Source: Holothuria scabra (lineage: Eukaryota; Echinodermata; Holothuroidea; Aspidochirotida; Holothuriidae). Taken from it: DNA of 64,000 nt. The position numbers were made by a program, and so were the translations under genes. A model generated the notes under the pieces. That model did not search any database, was not told where the DNA came from, and saw only the letters and a program-made list of their open reading frames with translations. Location: positions 42,068,846 through 42,132,845 of the forward strand of contig CM074193.1 in NCBI GenBank assembly GCA_037179385.1, written 5' to 3'. Positions 55,582 through 64,000 of the stretch are shown here, piece by piece (the first letter of the stretch is position 1; each line of letters opens with the position of its first letter).

Positions 55582-55589
55582 CTGTGAAG

Positions 55590-57690
55590 CACAATTAGAG
55601 TATACTGCACAATTTTGTGTCCAAAGCCTGTGACCCATGTTGCATTATAAATCATGGTTCATGCTTAAATTTTAAGACAGCATAATTGTAGGTGCTATTA
55701 ACTTCTACTATATACTGTAGTGCAAATGGGCTTGGATACAGTAAACTGAGCAGTACAGTAGTACTGTTTGACTGCGCGTTTCTATAAAGTAAAAATGTAT
55801 TGTAGGCGTACCTGCAAGCATGCACAAAATACACACTACTGTATACTGTAAAATGAGAAGGCTACAGGCTGTATTTGTGAGTTTGAACATCAGTTCAAAG
55901 TAATACAGTATAAAACTGAAGGTTCCAAGCTAGGCCTACAGTAGGTACAATATTGCCTAAACAACAGAGAAGTTTACAATGTAGTAGGCACATAAAAATA
56001 TTAGATCTTTGGTCTTGCCTACAAGTTTAGGCCAGTATTGTCTTTAACCAGGGGTGACGAATCTTGAAAGTGGGAGGACATCTGTCCTGATGGTTTCTAA
56101 GAGGATGGAGGGGATAGGGCCAAATGCTTGACCATGCAATATTTGGGGTACTAGAAAACTTGGGGTATACTTCATTGCCCAATTAAGGGAAACTGCATGC
56201 AGATTCTGCCAGGGATGCTGCTTGAATTTACCAACATCGGAGCCACACAATTTGCAAGCAATGTTCTTGACTGGGGATGGCTACTCTTAGCTCTGACAGA
56301 TGCAATGGGTTGCCAAAATTATGCAGAACCCAAATTATAAGCTTCTGGAAACATATGCCGAAAATATGGGGTATATACTGTATGTATATTTGTTGAACAC
56401 ATTTCATATTTTGCTTCCATTGTGAAAAATTGAAAAACATTTCATATTTAACGGATCTGCAGCCCCAGCTCTTCCTTACTTGAAAGCAAGCCAAGAAATT
56501 TGATAGGGCAACTGTCCATGAGAAATTTTGTACCATGAAAAATCGGCACTCAAACTGGGAGATAGAGCTTCAAACTGGGTGATTCTTTGACGTCATCCAA
56601 CCACAAGAAACTAAATGACCTTGGATGGTGTAATTTAAAGGCAGTCATTCGTCACCCTAAACTATAGTTTCAGTATACATACATCAAAACTCTCAATTGG
56701 TACAGCTCTTTGATTGGCATCACATTCAAACAATGCATCATAGCTAAATTACACAGCATGGGCACTGAGAGTTTCTAGATTACACATTATGGACTTGTAT
56801 GGCCACTGGGACAAGCCATGAAGCAATAAACTAGGATTGTGTCTGGATTAGGATGAGTTTTAGATAAATGTGGGAGGGGCTAGAATTAAGTATGTTGGGA
56901 GATTTGGAACTGTTTGGGATGATGAAAATATGCCTTTAAAGTCGTAAACTCTGTTAGAAGCAGACTGGGAGTCCACCACAATCGGTCCGAGTGAAAACAC
57001 TGCTTTTAGTCATTTAGTATGCAAATATAAAATCCCTGGAATTGGTGGTACCATTTTGATCTGTTTAAATGAATAAATCTTATCGAGATCTAGCTGTTAC
57101 GGCTTGCAAAATCTAGCAGATTTTGCTTTGAAATGTGATTGTTATTTTCACGAAATGTTGACCCAATTTTTAGTTTGAAGGTTTAAATAAGTGTCAACTT
57201 GTTATGACATTTTTGTTTTTATGAATAAAAATGCAAAAAATAAGAAATTTTAGGTCTACTCATCTATCAAGCGCAGAAAATACGCTCAAACCACGTAAAC
57301 CTCAAGAATTCACCAAGGTCAGGCTTTCATGTCAGTCTCTGAACAAAGGAATTTGTCCAAATTTCATATCAACGATAAATTTCTAATGATTGGTCAGGGA
57401 GCTACAGTACACTCTTTTATCTTACCAATCAAGGCTCCCAAGCAAAACTGAAAGGAGTCTAGTTCTTCAAAATAGTTTTTCAACATTGTAAGGTTGAAGA
57501 AAGGATCTTTGGAAAATACAGTAATACAATTAGATCTTCTCAGCATTGCATTTTCTTGTTTCTCTAGAATCACAACTATGCTGTACCATCCTTGTGGAAC
57601 CTGCCAAATATAGTTGAATTAATCCAATTTGTTTTTAATAGCAATAATCGATGCAACTTCAATGACCTTAGTAGTTTGGCTTAGCCTAGT
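55590..57690. other. No recognised gene
   Basis: AT-rich intergenic sequence, including TACTGTA-rich parts to about 56,400. No coding region or RNA recognised. Confidence 0.4.
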
Positions 57691-57699
57691 TTGTTAGTT

Positions 57700-58165
57700 T
57701 TCACACTACGTAGCTTAGGCTATAGCTATGCAACCACTACAAAATCAACAGCATGCAGAAAAAACGCTATTGAATTTCTTCCAACATTCGTTCCGTATTT
57801 TAAAGCCTGCATTTGTAAAGCAGTACCTTACCTGAAAGTTTGTTTACACTTATAGTGTCAAAATTCGCAACATTGTGTCTTCCTGTTGAAGGAATATCGA
57901 GGATACGGTATACTGCACTACAATCTATGTAGCTTACTAGGCTAAAGCTACGTCACCACTACAAAATCAACAGCATGCAGAAAAAAACGCTATTGAATTT
58001 CTTTCAATATTCGTTCTGTATTTTAAAGCCTGCATTTGTGATGCAGTACCTTGCCTGAAAGTTTGTTTACAACTTTAGTGTCAAAATTCGCAAAATTGTG
58101 TCTTCCTGCTGAAGGTATATCAAGGATCGGGTATACTGCACTATAAACATGAAAACCAACATATT
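57700..58165. repeat. Two-copy tandem duplication, period about 222 bp
   Basis: 'accactacaaaatcaacagc' occurs at 57,733 and 57,955. It is followed in both copies by 'cgctattgaatttctt', 'aaagcctgcatttgt', 'ctgaaagtttgtttaca' and 'gtatactgcacta'. The copies differ by scattered substitutions, so this is not a fresh duplication. Non-coding. Confidence 0.85.
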
Positions 58166-58450
58166 ACAGGCTAGGACAAAGCCTAGGCCTACATAATTCC
58201 CAAATGGCAGCCACCCAATATTAAAATGCCTTAAGAAAAATATAGGAGGTTTACATTTGTACTTTCACCAGAAATCCTGAAGAAAAACTACTTGAAGCCT
58301 AGCTTGGGTGGGACAACAAAATGAAAGCAAAATTCAAGAAGCCTTGCTTAATTAGCCCAAAAGTGGCTCTCACTCAGCCTGCTGGCTAGGCCTAAGAAAT
58401 TTCAAGATTGTCTTTATAACATAACAGGTTAAAGGAAGGGCAAAGGAGGG
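58166..58450. other. Spacer before gypsy element
   Basis: No recognised feature. Confidence 0.4.
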
Positions 58451-58582
58451 TGTTGTATATGTGGTTGAGGCCATCTCATACTTAAAATAAATACCGCCCT
58501 CAATCGGGGTCCTGGTCTCTCGTAACAACTGTGTCAAGCTGTCTTTTCTGTGTCTATTCTCAATCGGTTAGAATACACGACA
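58451..58582 (+). repeat. 5' LTR of gypsy element, 132 bp
   Basis: Starts TGTTGTATATG and ends ACACGACA, following the TG...CA rule. It is matched without visible difference by 63,878-64,000. At 132 bp it is short for a Ty3/gypsy LTR. An AATAAA word (in 'taaaataaatacc') near 58,488-58,493 could act as a poly(A) signal. Confidence 0.88.
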
Positions 58583-59374
58583 ATTTGGCGACGAGGGTAG
58601 TTGAAACCCAAATATTTGTTATTTGCAACATTTCTTTTGTCATTTACGGCTAATATGATCAAGATTGACTTAGGAACGGGTCCTTTGGAACAGTTCCAAT
58701 TCGAAGGAGACCCAACAACGCAAGCTTTAAGATGGCGTACATGGAAGCAGTCAATACAAATACTGATTACGGCGAAAGGTGTGACTGACCCGAAACAGAA
58801 GGAGGCCATACTTCTACATGTTGGAGGCATGAGACTTCAAGAGGTCTTTTTTACACTACCAGACTTAACCCAAGATGGATGGGCTGACCTCGACGCATAC
58901 GAAAAGGCCGTTAAAAAACTGGATGCATACTTTGCGCCAAAAGTAAATGAGGCATACGAACGGCACAAGTTCAGAAAACTAAAGCAACAGCAAGGAGAGT
59001 CGGTGGCTCATTTTGTGTCGAAACTACGTGTACAGTCGGACTTATGTAATTTTACCAACACGGCGGAAGGGGAGAAAAATGTGCGAGATCAGCTTATTGA
59101 CGGGTGCATTTCAGATAAACTGAAAAAGCTATTGTTGGAAAAGGGGAACGATCTGACACTAGAAAAGGCCATCAGTATTGCCAATTCTTTGGAACTGGTC
59201 CAACGGCAAACCGAAATCATGTCTGACGCAGCAACAACGCATATGGCCCAAGGACGTAACGTTACGAAACCACAACAGTACCGGAGGAATGCCACTAGTA
59301 AGGCACGATTTTCTAATGGTAGTAGCAGTACCGGGGCGAAACCCAAACAGAAGGCAACCCATGTAAAAAGAGAG
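58551..59374 (+). repeat. 824-bp tandem duplication, first copy
   Basis: From the last about 32 bp of the LTR through the primer binding site, leader and most of gag. It is repeated directly from about 59,375; equivalent ATGs are at 58,655 and 59,479. The junction sits at GTGT, shared by 'gagtgtcta' here and 'gagtgttac' at the end of copy 2, a 4-base microhomology. Confidence 0.92.
58586..58600 (+). promoter_or_regulatory. Primer binding site of gypsy element
   Basis: TGGCGACGAGGGTAG lies three bases after the LTR end. It begins with TGG, complementary to the CCA 3' end of tRNAs, as expected for a minus-strand priming site. I cannot name the tRNA from memory with confidence. Confidence 0.7.
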
Positions 59375-59395
59375 TGTCTATTCTCAATCGGTTAG
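58655..59395 (+). pseudogene. Truncated gag, first copy
   Basis: The ATG at 58,655 gives 'MIKIDLGTGPLEQFQF' and onward, followed by the capsid-like helical region ('ALRWRTWKQSIQIL', 'KFRKLKQQQGESVAHFVSKL'). The frame ends at the duplication junction, where it reads into a second copy of LTR sequence and stops at about 59,393. It lacks the zinc knuckles and all of pol. I prefer this ATG to the upstream TTG that would add 18 residues, because ATG is the normal start. Confidence 0.85.
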
Positions 59396-60198
59396 AATAC
59401 ACGACAATTTGGCGACGAGGGTAGTTGAAACCCAAATATTTGTTATTTGCAACATTTCTTTTGTCATTTACGGCTAATATGATCAAGATTGACTTAGGAA
59501 CGGGTCCTTTGGAACAGTTCCAATTCGAAGGAGACCCAACAACGCAAGCTTTAAGATGGCGTACATGGAAGCAGTCAATACAAATACTGATTACGGCGAA
59601 AGGTGTGACTGACCCGAAACAGAAGGAGGCCATACTTCTACATGTTGGAGGCATGAGACTTCAAGAGGTCTTTTTTACACTACCAGACTTAACCCAAGAT
59701 GGATGGGCTGACCTCGACGCATACGAAAAGGCCGTTAAAAAACTGGATGCATACTTTGCGCCAAAAGTAAATGAGGCATACGAACGGCACAAGTTCAGAA
59801 AACTAAAGCAACAGCAAGGAGAGTCGGTGGCTCATTTTGTGTCGAAACTACGTGTACAGTCGGACTTATGTAATTTTACCAACACGGCGGAAGGGGAGAA
59901 AAATGTGCGAGATCAGCTTATTGACGGGTGCATTTCAGATAAACTGAAAAAGCTATTGTTGGAAAAGGGGAACGATCTGACACTAGAAAAGGCCATCAGT
60001 ATTGCCAATTCTTTGGAACTGGTCCAACGGCAAACCGAAATCATGTCTGACGCAGCAACAACGCATATGGCCCAAGGACGTAACGTTACGAAACCACAAC
60101 AGTACCGGAGGAATGCCACTAGTAAGGCACGATTTTCTAATGGTAGTAGCAGTACCGGGGCGAAACCCAAACAGAAGGCAACCCATGTAAAAAGAGAG
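59375..60198 (+). repeat. 824-bp tandem duplication, second copy
   Basis: Direct repeat of 58,551-59,374, including a second primer binding site and the end of the LTR. Gag and pol continue from this copy. Confidence 0.92.
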
Positions 60199-60945
60199 TG
60201 TTACAGGTGTGGACGTAAATCACACAGTCCAGATGAATGCTGGTTCAAGGACAAGGATTGTCATAGTTGTGGAAAACGGGGACACATTGCCTCACAGTGC
60301 AAGACGAGGGGTCATATTAAGAAGAAAGGGAAGAATATCAACACTATTTCCGAAGAGCGCCATCAGTCAGAAAGCGATGATGAAACCGTACTCATGGCAT
60401 CATTTGGCAAAGGCCCAAGCAGTCCCATTACAGCCACAATGACAGTAAATGGACAGTCTCTGGACTTCGAGGTAGATACAGGGGCAACATACACAGTGAT
60501 CCCAGAAAACATTGCCAATAATTTGAAGAATATTCAATTAAAGGACACGAGAGTTGATTTCAAAAGTTTTACAGGTGAAAGAATTAAACCAAAGGGAATC
60601 TCACAAGTTGAAGTTGAGTACAATGCTGAAGTGTATGATTTGAATGTTTTTGTTGTAAAAGAGACAACACAGTTACTATTAGGGAGAGATTGGCTAGCGA
60701 AAATAAGGTTAGACTGGCCAAAATTATTGAAAGGTATACATAATGTACAACATGTAACCGACCATCATGCTGAGCTAAATAGGATCCTAAAGGAGTATGA
60801 GAGTTTGTTTGATGGGAAGTTAGGAAGGCTTAAAGATGTTAAAGCCAAAATAGACCTAGTCCCAAACTCCACCCCATACATGGCAAAGTGCCAAAGGGTA
60901 CCATATGCAATGAGAGAAGAGGTAAACCAGGAAATAGACTGGTAA
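59479..60945 (+). CDS. Gypsy gag-protease-start of RT
   Basis: From ATG 59,479 the frame runs 488 codons. Gag capsid-like region (residues about 1-245); two CCHC zinc knuckles, CYRCGRKSHSPDEC and CHSCGKRGHIASQC (about 246-280); a basic linker; aspartic protease with the active-site DTGA in 'VDTGATYTVIP' (about 335) and 'LLLGRDWL' (about 400); then the start of the RT connection. Gag and protease are in one frame without a shift. The frame stops at 60,943-60,945, inside the RT N-terminus, because one base is missing relative to the following RT frame. Function: packaging of element RNA and polyprotein cleavage. Confidence 0.92.
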   Translation: MIKIDLGTGPLEQFQFEGDPTTQALRWRTWKQSIQILITAKGVTDPKQKEAILLHVGGMRLQEVFFTLPDLTQDGWADLDAYEKAVKKLDAYFAPKVNEAYERHKFRKLKQQQGESVAHFVSKLRVQSDLCNFTNTAEGEKNVRDQLIDGCISDKLKKLLLEKGNDLTLEKAISIANSLELVQRQTEIMSDAATTHMAQGRNVTKPQQYRRNATSKARFSNGSSSTGAKPKQKATHVKRECYRCGRKSHSPDECWFKDKDCHSCGKRGHIASQCKTRGHIKKKGKNINTISEERHQSESDDETVLMASFGKGPSSPITATMTVNGQSLDFEVDTGATYTVIPENIANNLKNIQLKDTRVDFKSFTGERIKPKGISQVEVEYNAEVYDLNVFVVKETTQLLLGRDWLAKIRLDWPKLLKGIHNVQHVTDHHAELNRILKEYESLFDGKLGRLKDVKAKIDLVPNSTPYMAKCQRVPYAMREEVNQEIDW

Positions 60946-61724
60946 AAGAGGGAATTTTGACCCCAGTTGAAAAAACGGATTGGGCAAGCTCAATTGTGAC
61001 AGTGAGAAAGACCAATGGGGGGATTAGAGTTTGTGGTAATTATAAGCCATCAGTTAACCCACACTTGAAACCTATCCCTCCCCCTAACATCAATGTTGAG
61101 GATATTTTGTCAAGCCTGGCAGGTGGGCAAAAATTTACAACATTAGATTTGGCACAGGCTTACAATCAGATGGAATTGGAAACCGAGTCAAAGAAGCTTT
61201 TGACAATTATCACTGAAAAGGGGCTCTTCCAACCTAACAGGTTAATTTATGGGATAACCTCAGCACCAGCATTGTGGCAAAATACCATGCAAAAGGTTCT
61301 CACTGGACTAGAAGGAGTAATGGTGTACTTAGATGACATTATTGTCACAGGAAAAGATAACAAAGAACATCTTACAAATTTGAAAAAGGTGCTGACCAGA
61401 CTTGAAGCAAATGGTTTGAAGCTCAGAAAGGAAAAATGTAGGTTCTTTCAAGAATCTGTATCGTATTTGGGACGAGTCATTGACAAAGGTGGTGTCCATA
61501 AGAATCCAATTAAGACAGAGAAGATTCTCAATATTCCGTTACCAGAAGGTGTGTCAGAATTAAGATCTTATCTGGGAATGATCAACTACTATCAATCTTT
61601 TGTACCTAACTTGTCTTCCATCTTAAGACCCTTATATGCTATGTTAGAGAAAGGCAAAAAGTTTGAGTGGTCAGACAAAGGTAAAAATGCATTTGAAAAC
61701 TCCAAACGGGCATTAGCTGAATAG
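60935..61724 (+). CDS. Gypsy reverse transcriptase (frame-broken segment)
   Basis: Continues the polyprotein in the next frame (shift of -1 near 60,940). RT motifs in order: 'LVKEGILTP', 'WASSIVTVRK', 'RVCGNYK', 'FTTLDLAQAYNQM' (first catalytic Asp), 'YGITSAPALWQNTM', 'VMVYLDDIIVTG' (catalytic YLDD) and 'SYLGRVID', then the thumb 'LRSYLGMINYYQSFVPNLS'. It ends with an in-frame TAG at 61,722-61,724 exactly where RNase H should follow, again because of a one-base loss. All catalytic residues are present. The ATG at 60,888 is a frame coincidence, not a start. Confidence 0.93.
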
Positions 61725-61726
61725 GG

Positions 61727-62920
61727 GTTTTGACACATTACGATGTCAACCTGCCCATCAAAGTGGCTACAGATGCCTCTCCAAGTGGTATAGGGGCCAT
61801 TCTAAGTCATGTAATTGACGGTCAAGAAAGACCTGTAAAAATTGCATCACGATCACTAAGCAAGGCAGAGTGTAATTATCCACAAATTGAGCGGGAAGCT
61901 CATGCGATTGTTTTTGCATTAAAAAAGTTTTATCCATACATATATGGGAGGCACTTTACCCTAATTACGGACAACAAACCATTGACCGTAATTTTTGGTC
62001 CAAAGACAGGACTTCCAGTACTGGCAGCGGAGAGAATGCAAAGATGGGCGTTGTACGTTGCGGGATTTGATTTTGAAATAGAATTTAGGAGCTCTAAGGA
62101 AAATGCAAATGTAGATTGCTGGTCTAGGCTGCCCACAGAGCCAGCACCAGTTGAAAATGGCAATGAGGAAGCAAACCTCAGTTTTATGGATGCTATAGAG
62201 ATATTACCAGTAGAAGCAAAAGAGATCAAACAAGAAACTGCCAAAGACAAAGTGTTGTCCAAAGTAAAGGGGTACCTACTTCATGGTTGGACAAATGGTG
62301 AAAAGGGATTGGAACCCTTCTATTCTCGACGAAATGAATTATCAATAGAGAATGGGTGTATCATGTGGGGTATTAGAGTTGTTGTACCGCCAAAATTGCA
62401 AACTAAAGTGTTAAAAGAGTTACATTGTGGACACATGGGAGTCGTAAAAATGAAAAGTATTGCAAGGTCATACATTTGGTGGCCAGGTATAGATGCTCAG
62501 ATTGAACAATTGGCAAAATCATGTGATGCATGCCAGCGTATCCAGGGTAAACCAGCACTTGTCCCAACCCACCCTTGGATGCCTGCAAGAGATAAGTGGG
62601 AGCGCATTCACATAGATTTTGCTGGGCCATTCATGAATTACATGTATCTAGTGGTAGTCGATGCATATAGTAAATGGCCAGAGGTAATCATAATGGATTC
62701 CACTACAGCTGAGAAGACCATTGAGGAATTAAGAAAACTGTTTAGTACTTGGGGCCTACCACAAATCATTGTGTCTGACAATGGACCCCAATTCAAATCT
62801 CAAGAGTTCAAAAGATTTGTTGAATCAAATGGGATTATTCACAAATTTTCATGTCCTGGACATCCGGCTACAAATGGCCAAGCCGAAAGATTTGTCCAAT
62901 CAATGAAACAAGGGTTAAAG
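61727..62920 (+). CDS. Gypsy RNase H and integrase core (frame-broken segment)
   Basis: RNase H with 'ATDASPSGIGAIL' (Asp), 'EREAHAIVFALKKF' (Glu) and 'FTLITDNKPL' (Asp). Linker. Integrase HHCC zinc finger 'ELHCGHMG..CDACQ', then the DDE core: 'HIDFAGPF', 'IVSDNGPQF' and 'NGQAERFVQSM', with spacing normal for Ty3/gypsy. No proper start: it is polyprotein continuing from the previous segment in a third frame. The frame stops at 62,957-62,959 after a third -1 type break near 62,912-62,925. Confidence 0.92.
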
Positions 62921-63537
62921 CATCTGTCACTGATAAGTCTTCAGTTCAAACAAGGCTGAGCAAATTCTTATTGGCATATCGTAGTGCTGAACATAGCCTC
63001 ACAAAGCAGTCTCCTGCTCACTTGTTTCTGAAAAGGTCTCTAAGAACTAGGTTAGACTTAGTTCGACCAAGACATGATGAAAACATAAGGGAGAAATTAA
63101 GTGAGGTGATGGAAAAGTCAGCTGCAAAGCGCAAACCAGTTAGAGAGTTTCAGAGCGAAGATTTAGTGTATGTCAGAGATTTCAGAGGCCAAGGTAAACA
63201 CAAGGTCAAATGGGCACCAGGAGTTATTGTTAGCAGGGAAGGTCTGCTGAAATACAAGGTAAAAGTTGAAAGTCAGTTTTGGTTGCGACATGTAGACCAA
63301 GTTAGAAGTCGATCCGAAAAGGGTGATGAACAGGAAGTAGAGGATGATTTGGGTGATTTGATAGATCGGTTATTGGAAGAGAAAGATGAAGTGGTAGTGG
63401 AGAGAAATGAGAGTTCTGTGGATAGTAGTAATCACAGGGAATTTGCAAGTAGAGGGAGAAATGAGGAAGGAGTAGTAGAACGAAGGAAATCACAAAGAAG
63501 CCGAAAACCTACACGCAGATATATTGAAGAGTGTTAA
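62921..63537 (+). CDS. Gypsy integrase C-terminal region
   Basis: Continues the integrase ('LSKFLLAYRSAEHSLTKQSP', 'AHLFLKRSLRTRLDLVRP') and the SH3-like C-terminal DNA-binding region ('EDLVYVRDFRGQGKHKVKWA', 'PGVIVSREG'). The tail is acidic then basic ('RRKSQRSRKPTRRYI'), ending with TAA at 63,535-63,537. No chromodomain seen. Confidence 0.88.
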
Positions 63538-63866
63538 GAGTAGACAGTACAATTCTTCAGACATGCAAGCAGATGTCTGACAGACTGTCATCCATTTTAT
63601 ATTATCCATTTTAGGTTATTCATTTTATGTTATTCATTTTATACCAAGGAACCATGCTAAAAGGAAAGGGTTAAACACTTTAACATTTGTTGAGTCTTAG
63701 TAAATCTTTATGCAAATACTAAGTATCTTTAAAGTCATTTACTTTTTGAAAACCAGAACACTGGGCAAAATATTGGTCCTTCACATTATCAATGTACATC
63801 ATCAACACTTGATTTAACCAAATGCGTGACTAACAAGGTAATTTTGCATACCTAGTTTTTGGAATA
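63538..63866. other. Gypsy 3' untranslated region
   Basis: AT-rich sequence between the pol stop and the 3' LTR, with three short 'ttattcattttat'-type repeats near 63,595-63,640. No frame for an envelope. Confidence 0.6.
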
Positions 63867-63877
63867 GCCAGGGAGAG
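63867..63877 (+). promoter_or_regulatory. Probable polypurine tract
   Basis: The purine run AGGGAGAG (from 'ccagggagag') lies directly before the 3' LTR, where plus-strand priming is expected. It is short and interrupted upstream by pyrimidines. Confidence 0.6.
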
Positions 63878-64000
63878 TGTTGTATATGTGGTTGAGGCCA
63901 TCTCATACTTAAAATAAATACCGCCCTCAATCGGGGTCCTGGTCTCTCGTAACAACTGTGTCAAGCTGTCTTTTCTGTGTCTATTCTCAATCGGTTAGAA
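63878..64000 (+). repeat. 3' LTR of gypsy element (truncated by window)
   Basis: Starts TGTTGTATATG. Matches the 5' LTR throughout the visible 123 bp; about nine bases should lie beyond the window end. Confidence 0.92.

Larger units (their letters stand above)
58451..64000 (+). mobile_element. Ty3/gypsy LTR retrotransposon, cut by window end
   Basis: Order: 5' LTR (58,451-58,582), primer binding site, gag with two CCHC zinc knuckles, aspartic protease, reverse transcriptase, RNase H, integrase, polypurine stretch, 3' LTR (from 63,878). Protease-RT-RNase H-integrase order and motifs are those of Ty3/gypsy (Metaviridae); there is no envelope-like frame. The two LTRs show no visible difference over the 123 bp available, implying recent insertion. 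Against this, there are an 824-bp tandem duplication of the leader plus most of gag, and three single-base frame breaks in pol. The 3' end and any target duplication lie outside the window. Confidence 0.93.

Noticed and set aside
55159..55587. 142-residue plus-strand protein
   Set aside because: It spans both ends and the target duplications of a small hAT-like element, so it is not a coding sequence.
60930..62925. Programmed frameshifting in the gypsy pol
   Set aside because: Three shifts inside RT, between RT and RNase H, and inside integrase are not places where gypsy elements use programmed shifts, and I see no slippery sites at the expected gag-pol border.

Overview
This is a non-coding-rich window from a eukaryotic, almost certainly animal, genome. 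Evidence: a spliced gene with GT-AG introns, a KMT5A-type SET domain, Ty3/gypsy and DIRS retrotransposons, hAT elements with 8-bp target duplications, a tRNA-derived SINE, (AC)n tracts and many diverged tandem repeats. The repeat mix (DIRS, tandem-repeat elements of the 'pearl'/Helentron kind, and a SET-plus-tyrosine-recombinase gene family) points to an aquatic invertebrate such as an echinoderm, hemichordate or cephalochordate. I cannot name the species.

Layout. 1-9 kb: two satellite-like arrays with about 420-bp units, the second alternating between two unit types. 9-25 kb: repeats and small transposons, namely a GC-rich island, a 1.55-kb non-autonomous hAT, three foldback elements, a SINE with a 12-bp target duplication, and three clusters of a tandem-repeat element whose units carry perfect AGGTCA direct repeats. 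25.9-28.2 kb: a second hAT (2.3 kb). 29.7-32.4 kb: a further tandem-repeat element with a 0.7-kb segmental duplication. 32.4-35.3 kb: nothing recognised. 35.3-38.2 kb: a partial DIRS-type retrotransposon between 46-bp direct repeats. 41.5-50.2 kb (minus strand): the one host-type gene, six coding exons. 50.2-58.4 kb: intergenic, with two copies of a 197-bp palindromic element, a small hAT-like element, a minisatellite and a local excess of TACTGTA/TACAGTA. 58.45 kb to the end: a young Ty3/gypsy element with visibly identical 132-bp LTRs.

The most interesting object is the minus-strand gene. I could join its exons by splice sites and phase: an N-terminal SET methyltransferase domain, a long acidic Ser/Asp-rich linker, two Cys-rich zinc-binding motifs, a tyrosine-recombinase-like domain and a C-terminal Myb/SANT-like segment (about 1,245 residues). 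As sequenced it has two single-base frame breaks and two in-frame stops. The frame breaks in this gene, in the gypsy element and in the DIRS gag all have the same sign (one base lost), which suggests deletion-biased consensus errors. The two stops are not explained that way.
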